NCBI RefSeq assembly: GCF_001522545.3
Contig: NC_031770.1
Coordinates: forward strand, 106,122,130 to 106,186,129
Length of the DNA stretch: 64,000 nucleotides
Reading direction: 5' to 3'
Source of the DNA: Parus major
Taxonomy: Eukaryota > Chordata > Aves > Passeriformes > Paridae
A program made the translations under genes and the position numbers. Below are positions 12,831 to 26,573 of the stretch, one piece after another. Positions within the stretch are counted from its first letter, which is position 1; every line of letters begins with the position of its first letter. Below the pieces are notes generated by a model that saw only the letters and a list, made by a program, of their open reading frames with translations, had not been told where the DNA came from and did not search any database.

Positions 12831-15261
12831 GCATTCTGATCACCAGCTTGCACTGGATATCCTTAGAACTGGTCACTTCTCAGAAAAGTAACTGAAATTT
12901 ATTAAAGGGATATTAAAAAAATGTTAAAAAAAAAAAAAAAAGCTTGGTCAATTATAGAATGTAAGTTAGTGTTTCAGAGTCATTTTCCATGCTTAGCCAG
13001 AGGACTTAATTATGGTTTTAGACCACTTTGGTTGATACAATTTCTATTAGACAGTGCTTATTTATATGAAAACCAAAATAGCTTCATTGAAACAGATGGG
13101 TGTTTGACTTCAAGGTATGTCTTTGATGTGGGGATTACTGGGCAGAAACCTGGGATTGGAGCTGGGACCAGACAGCTGTAATGGCTCTTTCTATAAAAAA
13201 CAGTAAGTACTAGACATGCCCAGTGGAAGACAGCAACACCTACAAGAAGGGAGTCTTTCCAAGGGAATCTGCAACACACAGAAACATCTGCAGCTCAGGA
13301 AGATTGACAAGCCATCATGCTGCTCAGGCTAACAAACACTGCATAAATCCCATTGCAATCATCACATCTCATTTAATTGACATCCTACTACTTTGGTCTT
13401 CTTTAAAAACTTTATTTGATTGACTCTTCTGGAAAACACTTCCTTATCAATGTAGTACAGGCAAAGCAAGTTTCTGCAGCAGCTGTTCTCAGGTGTGGAA
13501 ATTGGCCATTTGAAGCCCTGGACCACTGTCAGCTCTGCCCTGTTTTGCAGCAGGACTTTTTGACTCTTATTCTGCCATGTGTTCCTGTCCACAGGGCACG
13601 TGGTTATGAGGTTCTCTGTGTCACACACACTCACATCAGAACTGTATTGTGTTGGCAAACACTGTTCACAGTTTGGACTTTAAGCATACCTCAAGGACAT
13701 CTGTGTATGGGAAAAATAAAAATAGCCACACTAGCAAGAACATGGAAATATCCCCTACAGATTGATGGTAAAAGAAAATGATCCTGCCTAGAAATACCCT
13801 GTGTACATCACAGAGAAGTTTGCCTTGATTTTTAAGTCCTGCTGACACTGGAGGTGGTTTGGGGACAAATTCTGGGGTCACTGGATGATCTGTAGTGGTC
13901 TGACTACATAGAGAGGACTGGTACATGGCTGGGGCTGTGTGGACACAGCAGCATCCTGGGACTGCCTGCACATTCCTGGGCACTGCAGGTGGCAGTGGTG
14001 CAGTCTGTGCATGGTGATACTGAGCACTTTGATCCTTTCCCAGTGCAGGCCTGCATCATAGACATTACAAGAAATAACATGGATGGCCTCTTTTTATTGG
14101 TAAAATACAGCCTCGTTCCATGGATAGTTTGAGTGTAAGACTTTTCAGTTGATTTTATAACAGTATTATTCTGTTTAAGTATAAAATGCTACCTACTTTG
14201 TGTATTTTCTAGACCTAGTGATCAAACCAAATACACAAAAAAACCTTTGTGAAAGATGTCACAATTCTCATCTGTCAATGTCACAAAGCAAAACCTCTCA
14301 AATGCAAATTCACCTGTAGCCCTGATTTTGCTGATTTTTCTCTAAGTATCTGTTCATCCTTATTTTCAATAGAACACAACTCTTCTTATGTTGGAGTAAC
14401 CATCAGAGATTTTCATCGTGCTACTCACAACTGACATAATGAGGTTAATTTTATTGAATTTGGTTCCCTGTACCCCAGTGTTCCTGATTCATCATTTCTT
14501 TTGTGAGTGAACACTGAGATAACGAGATAGCAGGTTGACAAGGGCAGAAATACATTCAGGTTTGAAACGATGGATGTGCCTTGTGAGCAAGTTCAGTCAA
14601 GTAGGATGTCAGTCTGTTCCATGGGGATTGCCAGGTCAAAGCTGACTCAGAATTGGTATTTATGAATACTCCACCAAAATACAAGCATGAATAAACATCT
14701 CATTAACACACACATCAACTGATATATTCCACTACCCAGTATCTACACACCAAAGCTGAGAAGAACAATATGAAATTTCAGTATCAAAATGACGGCTTTC
14801 TGCTGTGCTGCAATACAAGTTCTTCATACTGGATAATAAATGTACATGTTTTTTACTGAGTGGACATGATGAACTTTGCAATGTTCTGACTTGTCCATTT
14901 TCTCAATTTTAGGAATTGGGGTTTTTTTTTAAGCATTAAATGTCTGAGATGTTTTTGAACAGCTTAGGAAGTTAAACTTTTATAAAAGATATGTGGGCTT
15001 TGAACTGATGGTAATTACTGTAACTTTGTGATAGTTACACTTCGTGTCTGCGGAAAATGTAAGAAAATACTTAGACTTGAACAGTTTTTGAAATAATTTT
15101 GTTGAAATCAAAGGAGTTTGATGCCCAGGTGCATTCAAAATGCCCACATTATGATAACTACTACTACATATGATGACTACTGCATATTTAGACACCTAAT
15201 TATCTTCAAATATCTTCCCTTTGTACTATATTTACGTGCAAAAAAATGCTCGGCAGTGTTA
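12831..15261. other. Non-coding DNA, nothing recognised
   Basis: Contains a poly-A tract near 12,924. The longest frame here (121 codons from 13,416) shows no domain and no splice context. Confidence 0.4.
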
Positions 15262-15325
15262 AGTTAATGGTTTGACTTGATGATCTCAGAAGTCTTTTCC
15301 ATCTTAAATGATTCTGTGATTATAG
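15262..15325 (+). mobile_element. CR1 3' terminal tail remnant
   Basis: TTGACTTGATGATCTCAGAA followed by TCTTTTCCATCTTAAATGAT and TCTGTGATTAT is the final 60 bp of a plus-strand CR1. Confidence 0.7.
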
Positions 15326-18194
15326 AAACTGCCACTTGTCACTAGTGTTGTGTTTCTGACATGGGTGTGTTGATGTGAGCATTGCAGAGGTGTTTGGATA
15401 AATTTGTATTTTCAACCAACATTTTTATGTAATAGAAAAGTGTGTATGAGACCAGATATTACATTCTGCCATCCTGGTTGGTGTGACATTTTTAATCCGG
15501 TTATTACCTACTGCATTTTGTGTACATTTTCAGTTTAAAGGAGATTGTGTGAGTGACTCTGCAGCAGACACTGTGTATTTCTCAGCTTTTGCCAGACTTC
15601 TTGATGTTATGAATCATGGAGACAGGTCTGGTCACATTAAATGAATATTGGTCCCATTTGGCTTGCAATTTTAAGTACTTACTAGTTTATTTAATAAAGA
15701 TGTTGAAAAGATGTTGACTGCCTTCTGTTACATACATGTGTGTGATACTCCCAGGTGTAGGAGATGTGGCACGTTCAGCCTCTGGCTCGAGAGGCTCTCC
15801 TGGGTTGGAGACAAGCACGTTCTCATTCTCCAGCACCCCAGGCTGTGTCTACATTACATCTGACAAGGGCTGTGAGCAGGAAGGTGTGAGAGCCATGGCT
15901 CCTGATCACAGGCTTGCCCCGAGGCACGCTGCCGACTGTCCCTGCCATGTGCCTGGGGCCTGGCAGCGTACTGAACTTCCAGACAGGCTTAGACAGGGTC
16001 CCTTGGGCTGTGCCCGGAGTTGCACTTGAGTTTCACTGTCTGAATACAGAGTGAGTCTGATCCGGAGGGCAGCCTTTGGATGACCCCAGCATGCAATGGA
16101 AATACCCAAAGTCTTAGAGCATAGATAGCTCTCTAAGCTGCAGTTAGGTTGAAGATACGTGGCTGCAAAGGAGAGAGAGAGAGAGCAGTTTCAGCTGAGG
16201 AAACATCCATGACCTTGACATGCCCCAGCCATGATTTTGTAGCTCTCCACTGGTGCTAATCCATGTTGGCTCAGACCCCAGCTGGGATCAGACAGGTCAG
16301 CGCCTGCTTAGAGATTTCTGACTGGAGAACAGAAGCAGAGCTCAAAACAGAAGGAAAAGAATGAAAGGTTTTAGGATTAGACTGAGAGTGATTACATTTG
16401 TCTTGGCAGTAGGAATACCACACACACACGCAGCGCTGGGTAGCTGCTTCCTGGCGGCCCAACGCAAAGTGCTCATGGAGCAGCATCCAGGCTGTGCATC
16501 AGAGCATTCACTCAGCTTGCAAGTCTCAGCATGGAGCCAATTCCAAAGCTTGCTACTGGCCTCATGGGGCAGTGTATCTATGTCTTCTATTTAATCTTAC
16601 TTTGGACAGACTCAGAACCTGATGACAAGAATGTCCCATGCATGATTTAGCGCCTGCAGACGGTCAAGACATGCCTATGTTAATTTCTGGTATGTACAGG
16701 CCAGAGGGAGAAAAAGCAAGGAATTTGATGGACATGGTAGGGTAGCTGCAAGGAACACCCTCCTGCTACTCTGCAATGCAATGTGAGAGTCACAGCAGGT
16801 AAAAAGTTTTTTATCTATGAGGACACAGCGTAGTGTTTGCTTTATGGATCTCCTTAGGGCTACATAAGGAAGAATGTTCATCTGCTTCTTGAAAGCTGAA
16901 TGTTGCTGCAATTTGTGATGTTTGTGAAGTTCCATTATTGATTTTATTTTCTTAGGAGAAAAGATAAATAGAAAATTACTTATTTTTACACCTGGGCATG
17001 CCTTAGACATCAGGACATTAAGGCATTAAAGCTCAAAATGACCGGGAAGCAGAAGATAGTTCACTATTTAACATTCAGCTGGAGAGCTATGTTTACTCCT
17101 GTATTACATAACTGCTTTTTCAGACAATTTCTGTATTTTTCCATGCATCTCTGAAAGTACTTCCAGTTATTCCAGTAAACATGGGTGTGTAGGAGGAAGG
17201 GGACTAACTGCTATAGAATTGGTGAAAATAATGCAGTTATAGCCCTGTAATCAGATTCTTCAGGATGTGGCTCTTTATTTCACAGTTCTGCTTGCTAAAG
17301 ATCTGTCCTGCAGTGATCAGCCAGTGGCAATTCTTGGGCTTCAGACAGAAATATTCAGGCAGGGAAATTTGGGGAGATCTACAGATTGAATTTATTCACA
17401 GTCATAAACTGCTGTCCAGGGTGAGTGATGCATTTAGCTCTGCAAAAATAAGGAATGAGCTGGCCAGTTATCACAACCAAACAACCATTTTAATGGTTTC
17501 AATGGAGATGATTTTGGACAAAGTTTTGCTCTCAAATGTCTTCCCCACTACTATAGAGTTGGGGTTTTTTAATAGCATTGTCATTGTTTCCTGGAATAGG
17601 GAAAGGAGAATTTGATTATATTTGTGTTGTAGTATCAGTCAAGAGCTCCATTGTGCTTAACTGTGCAAAAAATGGATTAAGAGAAACTCATTCTCAGATA
17701 GCTGAGGAAGATGTACAACAAAGAGGAGGAAGGGACACAGACACACACATGTAATACTATGATATTTATGTTTTCAACAGCAAATAAAGTGAGAGGTATC
17801 TCTCAGGCAAATTATCCATTTAATAACTCATTTTCCTATAATGTAATGACACATTTAGGTATTGAGGAGAGATGCTTACCGAGTGAGGTGGCCTCAGAGA
17901 GATGCATACAGAGAGCATTCAGGGCATAGAGCACGAGAGTCAACACCTCCACCAGGTCTCCAGGACCACTTTGTTTGTTTTGAGCGTGTTTTAGCGCCTG
18001 GACAGCCTTGCCTGGGCTCACTTCAGAGTGAGGTGATTATTCTGTAGAATGGAAAGTGTGACTGCTGCTGTTGATACCCCAGGGAGAGGGAGCTGGGCAT
18101 GGCACAGGATGTGTGCACAGACATCTTGTGTTGAGCCAGCCCGTCCTGTCCCGTCTGTGGCCTGCACTCACCTCGGGCCGGAGCCGCCACCACG

Positions 18195-18225
18195 GCCTAA
18201 GTGCTATAATAAGCACTTCAGGCAG
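18195..18225. repeat. Inverted repeat, 11-bp stem with one bulge
   Basis: AAGTGCT and AGCACTT pair perfectly around the loop ATAATA. GCCT and AGGC extend the stem past one unpaired C. Confidence 0.7.
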
Positions 18226-19252
18226 AGTCTGGCTCCCCCATTTAGTCTCCCTCCACTTTTGGTCTGTAAATATTTGTCCTGTCCACATCTATTGTTGGCA
18301 CAGAGACATCAGTAGAAAGTTCTCTTAAGCCTTTGCTTGCATATTTGGATTCGGGCCAGTGGAAGTTAAACCTGATCATCTTAGCCTCTCACTACCCCTG
18401 CTCCTTTTTTTTTCAGTAGTAAATGATGACTCCTTGAGATGGACCAGATTTTCCTGGGGGCAGGTTGGCATTCCCCCAAGGCATACACATTTAATGGCAT
18501 GTGCAAGTGCAAGTAAACAGCAAGATAGAGGGGGTTTGTTCCTTTTGTACCCACTATCTAATTTGTTCCTCCACACTTTTCCCACCCACAGGGGGAAGGA
18601 TGGCTGTCTCTCCATACAAGCCAAAGTTTGATTTATTTACTTATTGCCTTCCTTCCCCAAGCTGCCTGTAGCAGGCACATTGAATCTCCAAAAATGAAGG
18701 TGTTAATACAAGTATCACTTACTGCCCCTCCTGTAGGATCCATGCCACTGTTACCCAAAATGAGGAATGATATTTGGATGAGTCAGGGAGTCTGCCCTGA
18801 CTCAGACTAACCAATGTAGGAGTGTCTCGGGGTCATGCATATTTCTATTAATAGGGTCAAACTTGAGTAGGGAGCTCTGGTTTGATTTACCTATATTTAG
18901 CCATCACACCAAGGCAGTAAACCCAGCCAAAATAAACCTGACTCAATTTTCTTTGAATTTGTGATAAAACAAAATAAAATGCAGCCATTATATTAAGGTA
19001 ATGAAACATGTTCACTTTATTCTGTGCTCAGCCAACACACTAATTTTTTATGTTCTGCTGATGCAGTAAAAAGTATTGAAACCAAACTATTTTTGTGTCT
19101 CATGCACATATTTTTTTTTTTTGTCTTCACACAAATTAAACCACAAAGATCTGTTTTGTGTTCTGGTCCTTTTAAAGTGTATGTGCAAGGATACTGAGAG
19201 AAGCTTTATAATTTCTCCTTCCTACCCTCTCAGTAGACTCTTGGTACTACCA

Positions 19253-19272
19253 TTGTCCTGGTACCAGGACAA
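19253..19272. repeat. 20-bp perfect palindrome
   Basis: TTGTCCTGGTACCAGGACAA is its own reverse complement, centred on a KpnI-type GGTACC. Confidence 0.9.
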
Positions 19273-19700
19273 ATGAAGAAAACGTTTCTTACTGTTAAGA
19301 ATGAGTTGTGGGCAGATATTCTCACTGTATCTTTTGTAATCCCACCAAGGTTTATTAGTCCTGGGTCTAGCAGAATAATTCCATATTAGAAAATCTTGGT
19401 GGTGCAAGGTTTAGAATGTATTTATTTTCTGGCTTCCAGGAAGGCAAATTGTCTTTAAATACAGTGAGTGAGAAAAAAAAATAGCAAAAAATTGAATAGA
19501 CTATCTAGGGAGCTAGGGAAACTGTGTAGGAGAGTAGAAAATATCTATAGCAGACTGTATGGTGGGAAAACCCTGTATCCGAAGTCTCATATCTCTGGAA
19601 TGGCTCAGTGAGAATTTCTCCTCAGCTGGTACGAGCTCACATTGCTCTATTGACCTTTTTGAGGTTCAATTGATTTACACCAGCTTGAAACCTGACCTTT

Positions 19701-19754
19701 TGTGTCCAGATAGCAAGGTGGCATAGAACTTCTGTGTCCAGATAGCAAGGTGGG
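19701..19754. repeat. Two-copy direct repeat, 32-bp period
   Basis: TGTGTCCAGATAGCAAGGTG occurs at 19701 and again at 19733, with a diverged 12-bp spacer. Confidence 0.85.
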
Positions 19755-20732
19755 AGAGAGCAGAGCAACACGTCCTAATCTCCACAAAGGCTTCTGAAGC
19801 AGATAAAAAAGCAGAGCCCCTGCTTTGCATTCTGTAACACTTTAGCAGAGCCAACAGGATGTGAAGCTGCTCTGAACAAGATCAGAACAGCAGTTACATG
19901 TTCCTGTAACCTTAAAAATACAGGTGAGACTGATTTGTGTTCTCTTCTGAGCCAGAATGGTTGACATGTAAGCAACCAAAGGGAGGCGTGGCCCAGGGCA
20001 CTCAGTCAGTAGCACTGTCACCACAATAAAGATCATATCTGGGCACCGGCATAAAAAGGTTCTATGGACTGTTAAACCAATTAGGGATAAGATAACATGT
20101 TCTCCCAGTCACTCGGATGGAGTCTGTCTGCCTTAGAGTAAAAACATAATTGTGCCATAACTAGAAATGTTCACTGTCATCTTCCTGTCGTGTGTGAAAC
20201 TCTGTATCCTTTTAATAGCTGTGCAAAACATTAAAAAAACAAAACAAAACAAAAAACCCCAACAAAAATCTGTAGTTTAAATCTTCCTCCCCTTTTTATA
20301 AAAGCAATACCAAGAGTCAACAGAGATCTTGGAGCTGACCCAGAGGAAGTTTGGTATTTGATTTGAACATGCACAGTGCATCCCTAAAATTCAAACTTCA
20401 AGGCTAAGACAAATGTATTTTGTCTTATAACTCTGTTACATGACAGACAGATGTCATGCTCTCAGCCTGTGAAACATTTGCAGCAGGAATTGTCTTTGCA
20501 GCATGGCAAATGACCTTTCTATATTTTGTTGTTTGGTGGTTTGGGTTTTTTTCACTGCTACGGCTTTACCTCCAGCCATTATTAGATTACTAGGCAGAGA
20601 ACATGACACAAAGCTCAAGCTGATGTGAGAAAATAAAATTGTATGTATTCACACATACACCAGCTCTGAAGAATTGCTTCTGTTCGTGTGTTTGTTGGAT
20701 GTAGATATGATCCACCTTCAGGCAGCACTACA

Positions 20733-20777
20733 GCAGTAAGGGCTTTACTGCACGGGATCACAGGGCCCCCTGTGATC
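20733..20777. repeat. Two adjacent perfect hairpins
   Basis: GCAGTAA and TTACTGC (20733-20751, 5-nt loop) are followed four bases later by GATCACAGGG and CCCTGTGATC (20756-20777, 2-nt centre). Confidence 0.85.
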
Positions 20778-23349
20778 TTCCTTGCTGGTACAATTCTGTA
20801 ATTTCTCCTTCCTTCGCATCCTTCCACTCTTACTTGCAACAGGAAGACTTAAAAAAAAAATAAATAAAAAAGAAAATATGCTATTGTTGGATTTCTAGTC
20901 AACAATATCCTGGGAAAAGCAGCATTGGCTGCTCCACTGAAGAAGTTGCTACAAGATGATGTCATCTGGCAGTAGGGACCAAAACAAGACAGGGTATTGC
21001 AGCAGCTAAAAATGACAATCTGCAATGCACCAATATTTAGGTTTCATTGTCCTACAAAGGAATTTGGGAAAAGAGATGCAACTAAACACTGATGGAGTTC
21101 TGACTGCTTGCAGGGTGCACTGTACCTGTACTAAACACATAATCTGATGTAAGAGAGGTAGAAAAATACTACACCTGAACAGAAGCAGACTCTTCTCTTT
21201 GCTCCAAAAATTACTTCTCTGCTTAATGCAGTGTTGCAATCCAAATGTATGTGGTTTATAAAACACCTTTTCTTTTTTTTTGAATCATGCTACTTTCTTT
21301 TAAACCTTTGGGAAACACTGTTGGAAGATGTATTTGTGAAACTGTTTAGCAAAATGTTAATTTGAGATTTGCTGTCTAGGAGTCTGGTGTCATAATCTCC
21401 AGAGTCAGATGCTCAGATTTCTGCAGGAAAGGCTGTTCATGTTTTGGAAGGCACCTCAGTACTAAGGGCAGATCACAGAAGGGCTCATGGGATCATTTGT
21501 AAGCTGTGCAAAAATTTATATGCAGGTTGTTTTTTTTCTTGGGGAGTTGGCTGCTGAATAGCAACCCTACTGGGCTTTGAAATGTGTGATCACCTCTCCA
21601 AGAAGGCTGTGAACAGCAAGTAGAAAAGTGAGGATCCATGAGGACAGAAAGCAATATTTAATACTCCTGCTAGAAGGCAAACACGAGGGCATGCAGTGCA
21701 CAGGCAAGGCAGATTGTCTTGTGACTGAGAAGGGCAAAGCACACAAAAATTACAGAAATATGCATAGATCAATAATTGAATTATCAGAATTGTTACAGCT
21801 GTCTTAGACTTTTGATACAGTAAATATTATAATAGCTGCAATTTTCCATTTTATTTCCTTTTTTCTTGATAAGTGTTTTATGACACAAACAGCCAGAATA
21901 CTTACAAATCTGCTGAATGATTTCCAAAGACCCAGTATCCTGGGTGATTGCTGCCCTTGTGAGCAGGATCACTGAGACTCCCTGTGCAGGCAGACAGTAA
22001 ATCAGCAGATCTGTGTGTAAGCATTAAAATGGTACCCAAAACAGCCTCTTTTTTTCCCCAAAAGCATTTTTTTTTCCCTGTGCAAAATGAGAAAAAAGCA
22101 TCTTAAATGAATTGAATGTTTACATGTTCCATAATGTTAGATTTTATGGATTGCAGAGTGAGCCATGTCACCTGGTCAGGGAAGATCTGTTCAATTATTT
22201 TTAAAAGCAATGTAGAATACACAGGTGTCTGGGTGAATGATTATTTTAGGCCACATAACTGTATCCCTCTCACATAACTCTCAGCTTCTTTCATCCAAAT
22301 TTTAGCTCAGTTCTGCCTTTCTTGTCTCTGGTTTGGCTGTGTGGATACTTGGATTTTATCTGATATGCCTCCTCTTCAGCAAGCTTCTTACGAATTTAAT
22401 CTTTTCTGCTTTTCTTTGATGTTTACTCCTTAATAACTCTGGTGTCTTTTACCTTGGATATAGTTAAACAATATTTAGTGTTATGTAGATGGAAAGGTGG
22501 TGGTGTTCAAGAGCCCCTTAGACTTCATCCAAGCTGAATTTTAAATAGATTTAAATACTAATAATTGGAAGACCAAGCAATGAGGTCTTCCTAGAATGTA
22601 ACATTTCATATGAACATAAGCATTTTCTTTTTATTATTTTCTAAGGCAAAATGTTTCATTTCATTCAACCCCGAACTGTATTTTCTCTACAGTTTTGAAA
22701 TTGAACAGGACATTGATTATTTTTTCCACAGAAAAACAATCTTTGATATTGTGGTTTGAATGTTTTTGCCATTTGTTTGCTAGGAGCAGATTTTTGTTGA
22801 CTTCACATAGTTAAGTTGCTCTTATAGATGTTACTTTTTCAGTTACACATGCTGGGATTATAAAAGATAGTGTGACCTGGGGTAGAGCACAGTCTGGTCT
22901 ACAGCAGTCCCTGTGAGTTATGCAATGTATGCACAACCTCAGTCTTTGCTTTTACAGATTATAATATTACACATTTCACTATAGAGTCTGAAATCTTCAG
23001 GCTTTTCATTGTTGGTGTAATAATACATTTGTTTATGTAGTGCTTTGGTGTTTTGTCCACACTCGACTTGTGTTGCTCTCCACTCTGCTGTGCTGTTGAG
23101 GTATTTTTGGCAATGTTTACCTCTGTTGTTTGTGTCTTCAGACAGACTATCTGTAATATCTAAACTGACTTAATTTACAATGTCTTTTGTTTGCAGCAGT
23201 CCTGAGTGTGAAAACACTTGGTTTTTGGGAAAAGGTTATGGTCTGTGCAGTCCATCCTCAACTTCCACTAAAGGCAGTGAGGGCAATGCAGGGACAAACC
23301 CTACACATCAAGCACTGCTGATCTAAGTCTTGGGAGCAAGGATTGGTTT

Positions 23350-23517
23350 CCCAGAAGGGTTGTGGTGTCCCCATCCCTGCAAGTGTTCCAGGCCAGGTAG
23401 GATGGGGCTTGGAGTAGCCTGGGCTAGTGAGAGGTGCCCAGAGAAGAGGGATTGGAACGAGATTATTTATCTAAGGCCCCTTCCAACACAAACCATTCTC
23501 TGATTCCATGAGTCTGT
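23350..23517 (+). mobile_element. CR1 3' tail
   Basis: GGTGTCCCCATCCCTGCAAG, TTCCAGGCCAGGTAGGATG, GGCCCCTTCCAACACAAACC and ATTCTCTGATTCCATG form the classic last 170 bp of a plus-strand CR1. Confidence 0.85.
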
Positions 23518-26402
23518 GAAGTGGGATCCAGATCTCTGCCCATGCCACTGACCTGCAGAATTAATGCTTGTTTAGTTTTCTCCTGACTCTATTGATCTCT
23601 GTTTCCAGCTACCGTAGTCAAGGAGGGAGCATAGAGGGTGATCCCATTGAGTGTTCTGGTTGTCTGATGATGAGAACACCATCAGAAAAAGTGAAGAACA
23701 TGAGTTTAAATTCAGGGTTAAGGTGAGGTTTAACTCATAGTGCCTTGACAAGAGTTTATAATAGGAAAGGTGGGCAGCAGTACTGTCTCTCCCGACCACC
23801 CTTGGAAAAGGATGAGCTTTCTCAGCCTTCTGTCTGTCCTTAAAACCAGATTGAAAGCTATACATCCAAAATTAATGATGATGCTAAATTTTAGAAAGAT
23901 ATTAAAATTGAAGTTCATCCTTGTACTTACTGTGTTCTGCTACCTGACTATTGTCTGTATGTCATTTGGTGCACAGGCTTTCTGTATCTCACCTTCTGGA
24001 AGTGCCTGCTTGTCCTTACTGCCTGTGTAAGAAACTTCTGTTCTTCTTCTGTCTCTAACTTCAGTAAAATGCAAGGGGAAAGTCCCTAATGTATGATATC
24101 CCTCTTCTTACCCCTTTTTCTGAGATGTGTCCCCTAAAAATGTTTGTTTTGCATTCTTGCTTCTTTGTTGCCCAAGACATGAGTGGCTTATTAAGGAGAT
24201 GGAAATAGATACAGGCACTTGGAAATTCCTATTGTTCTTCAGAGAGACGACTGTAATGTCCAGCAAAGCAATGTCTGAGACCCATCTGTCAAGATAACAG
24301 CTGCTACTTTTTCCATAGTTTGTTTATAAGATCACTGAAATCAAAACTTAGATATGGAAAAGACCTATTTATAAGAACAAACTGTGCTGTTAATAGCTCC
24401 TTTCCACTGTGTCTCGGAAGATACTTTAAGGGCTTACTAAATGAAGCCTTTCAGGATATCCAAGGCAAAGTATATTAGTTAATAATATTATTGCTGGATC
24501 TGCTATTGACTGGCTGACCTATGCTTGTTTCACAGGGAATAAAATGAAGGTGAGTTACACTTACACAGCTGTCTGGTGACACAACCTATTCTTTCTAACA
24601 TCCAGTTTTTGCTCTTATCACAAATGTACACTATTCCATATTCTTGCAGGATTCTGCTCTGGAAAATAGTCCTGAGTACCTGATTCAACATAGATTTAAA
24701 TTACTGAGATCCAGGTCTCAAACTGTTACATATATTTTTTGTACTTTCATTAATATCAGGAGAACTGTGCCAGTTCACACCAAAGAGAACCTTCAGCATC
24801 AGAAATGATGAGCAAAAATAGGAAAAAAAAAAAAGTGGAAAAAAAATAATTTTGTAGTAATATTATTTCAGAATGAACTCAAAAGTTTACAGACAGAGTG
24901 ATATTTATGCCACTGACCGTGTCTGCCTTGGAGCACATAAAACACTGTTTACATTGAAAACTACTGCAAAAATACTCTTTTTTTTGTGAAAGCAGGTGCA
25001 TTCCTAGTAGGTGGGAAGTAGTACCTAGTAGGTGTACATCCATGGAAAGATTTGTCCCTTTGATGGGTGTATCTCATATACCTTATAAAATGATAGCCTA
25101 GAAAAGTAAAATAAGACATTTCTCCACTGGAGGCCTACAGCACACGAAGAAGCTTCTGCTCAGCAAAGTGATGGGTTTATCTGATGGAATCATAGGCTGA
25201 ACTTCTGACAATGCAGTAAGGGTTTCCCAACATGTAACTCGTTAATGAGCCCTTCTCAGACATCATTCAAAGACTAGAAGGGGCTCTGTCTCCTGTTATT
25301 CCTACAGCAGGGTTGCTGAGTGTAAGTGACTGGGTAGAGCCATGGTCACCGAGCCTAAAGAACCTCAGGCAACATAATACACTGGAAGGCATTTGGTGCA
25401 TAAATCAGAACCAACTTGGTTTCAAGATGCATTTTTTTCACTAATCTTGACTGTCATCAAGTAATTTGGGGTGGAATTAAGCTTGACTGTCTTTAGGTAC
25501 CTAGAAGTCTACAGTCTGTCCATGTCAGTGGGGAGAGCACAGCATCAAGATGCCTTTTCCGTCCCAGCAAGGGACTCATCCCCTGAGTGAACCAGCAGTG
25601 TGTTCCACCTGATCACCCTGGAAACTCTGTGTGTTATGCTGGAGTGAGGCCCCATAGTGGCCTCAAATTGGTGCCAGTGAAGTAATGTCTCATTTTTCTG
25701 CATGGAATCGTAGGCAAGAGGAGATGACTCCCCAGGAATTCTCCAAACACTTGTGAAGGGAGGGGCTATTGCATAATGCCAGCTGGGAAGGTTATAGCAC
25801 ATGTCTAAAATAAGATATTACAGGGATGTCTGACCAGTCTAGATCAAAAAGTTGGACATCCAGGATGAAAAGCATTGGACTTCTGCATTATGTATGTTTT
25901 ATATACATATGAGATCATGGTGGAACAGCAGTGTCTACCTCTGGCTTAGAGTTAATGTAATCTTGGCGTATTGACTGTGGCTGGCTGACATACTGGCTCA
26001 GTAAACATGCATTTTTATAAACTACTAACTTCTCTGGTTGTGTCCTGTGTGTTTCTCTCTTTTTCCAAGAATGTTTTTCCTTTTCTCCATGTTATTTAAG
26101 AAGCGAGTAGCTGCTAAGTCTTTTGCATGATATTAGATGAATGCTGTGTTTGTCAAGATGAATCTCAATAAAACACTCCTCTGTGAAGGAGCTGTAGCCA
26201 TGCTGAGCAGTAAGAAAGTTGGATGTGACAAAGAACCAAGTAAACAATGACCTATGGAAAAGGAAGAGCATTCATTCATGAGGGATGTGGGGAGAACTGT
26301 TACTTTTCAATTCCAAATGCCCTAAAAGCCAATATACCATTTTAACACCTTGGTGTTAAATGGTAACACATAAATAATATAATTTTCATGCTCAAATTTA
26401 TT
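23518..26402. other. Non-coding DNA, nothing recognised
   Basis: Short frames without domain signatures. No repeat could be assigned. Confidence 0.4.
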
Positions 26403-26573
26403 GCCTCTGGGCATTCCCAGAGAAGCTGTGGATTCCCCATCTGTGGAAGTGTTTAACACCAGGCTGGATGGTGCCATTAGCAGTTGGATCTAGTGGAAGG
26501 TGTCCCTAGACAGGGAGTTGGAATGAGATCTTTTAACATTCCTTGCAGCCCTGACCATTCTGTCATGATTCTC
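26403..26573 (+). mobile_element. CR1 3' tail
   Basis: CAGAGAAGCTGTGGATTCCC, GGAAGTGTTTAACACCAGGC, GGAAGGTGTCCCTAGACAGG and GACCATTCTGTCATGATTCT match the CR1 terminal region. Immediately upstream (26337-26363) is an inverted repeat centred on ACACCTTGGTGT. Confidence 0.85.

Larger units (their letters stand above)
15326..23349. other. Non-coding DNA with several inverted repeats
   Basis: No gene or long repeat recognised across this 8 kb. It holds the hairpins and the small tandem repeat listed separately, and a small CpG-containing patch near 18,170-18,200. Confidence 0.4.
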
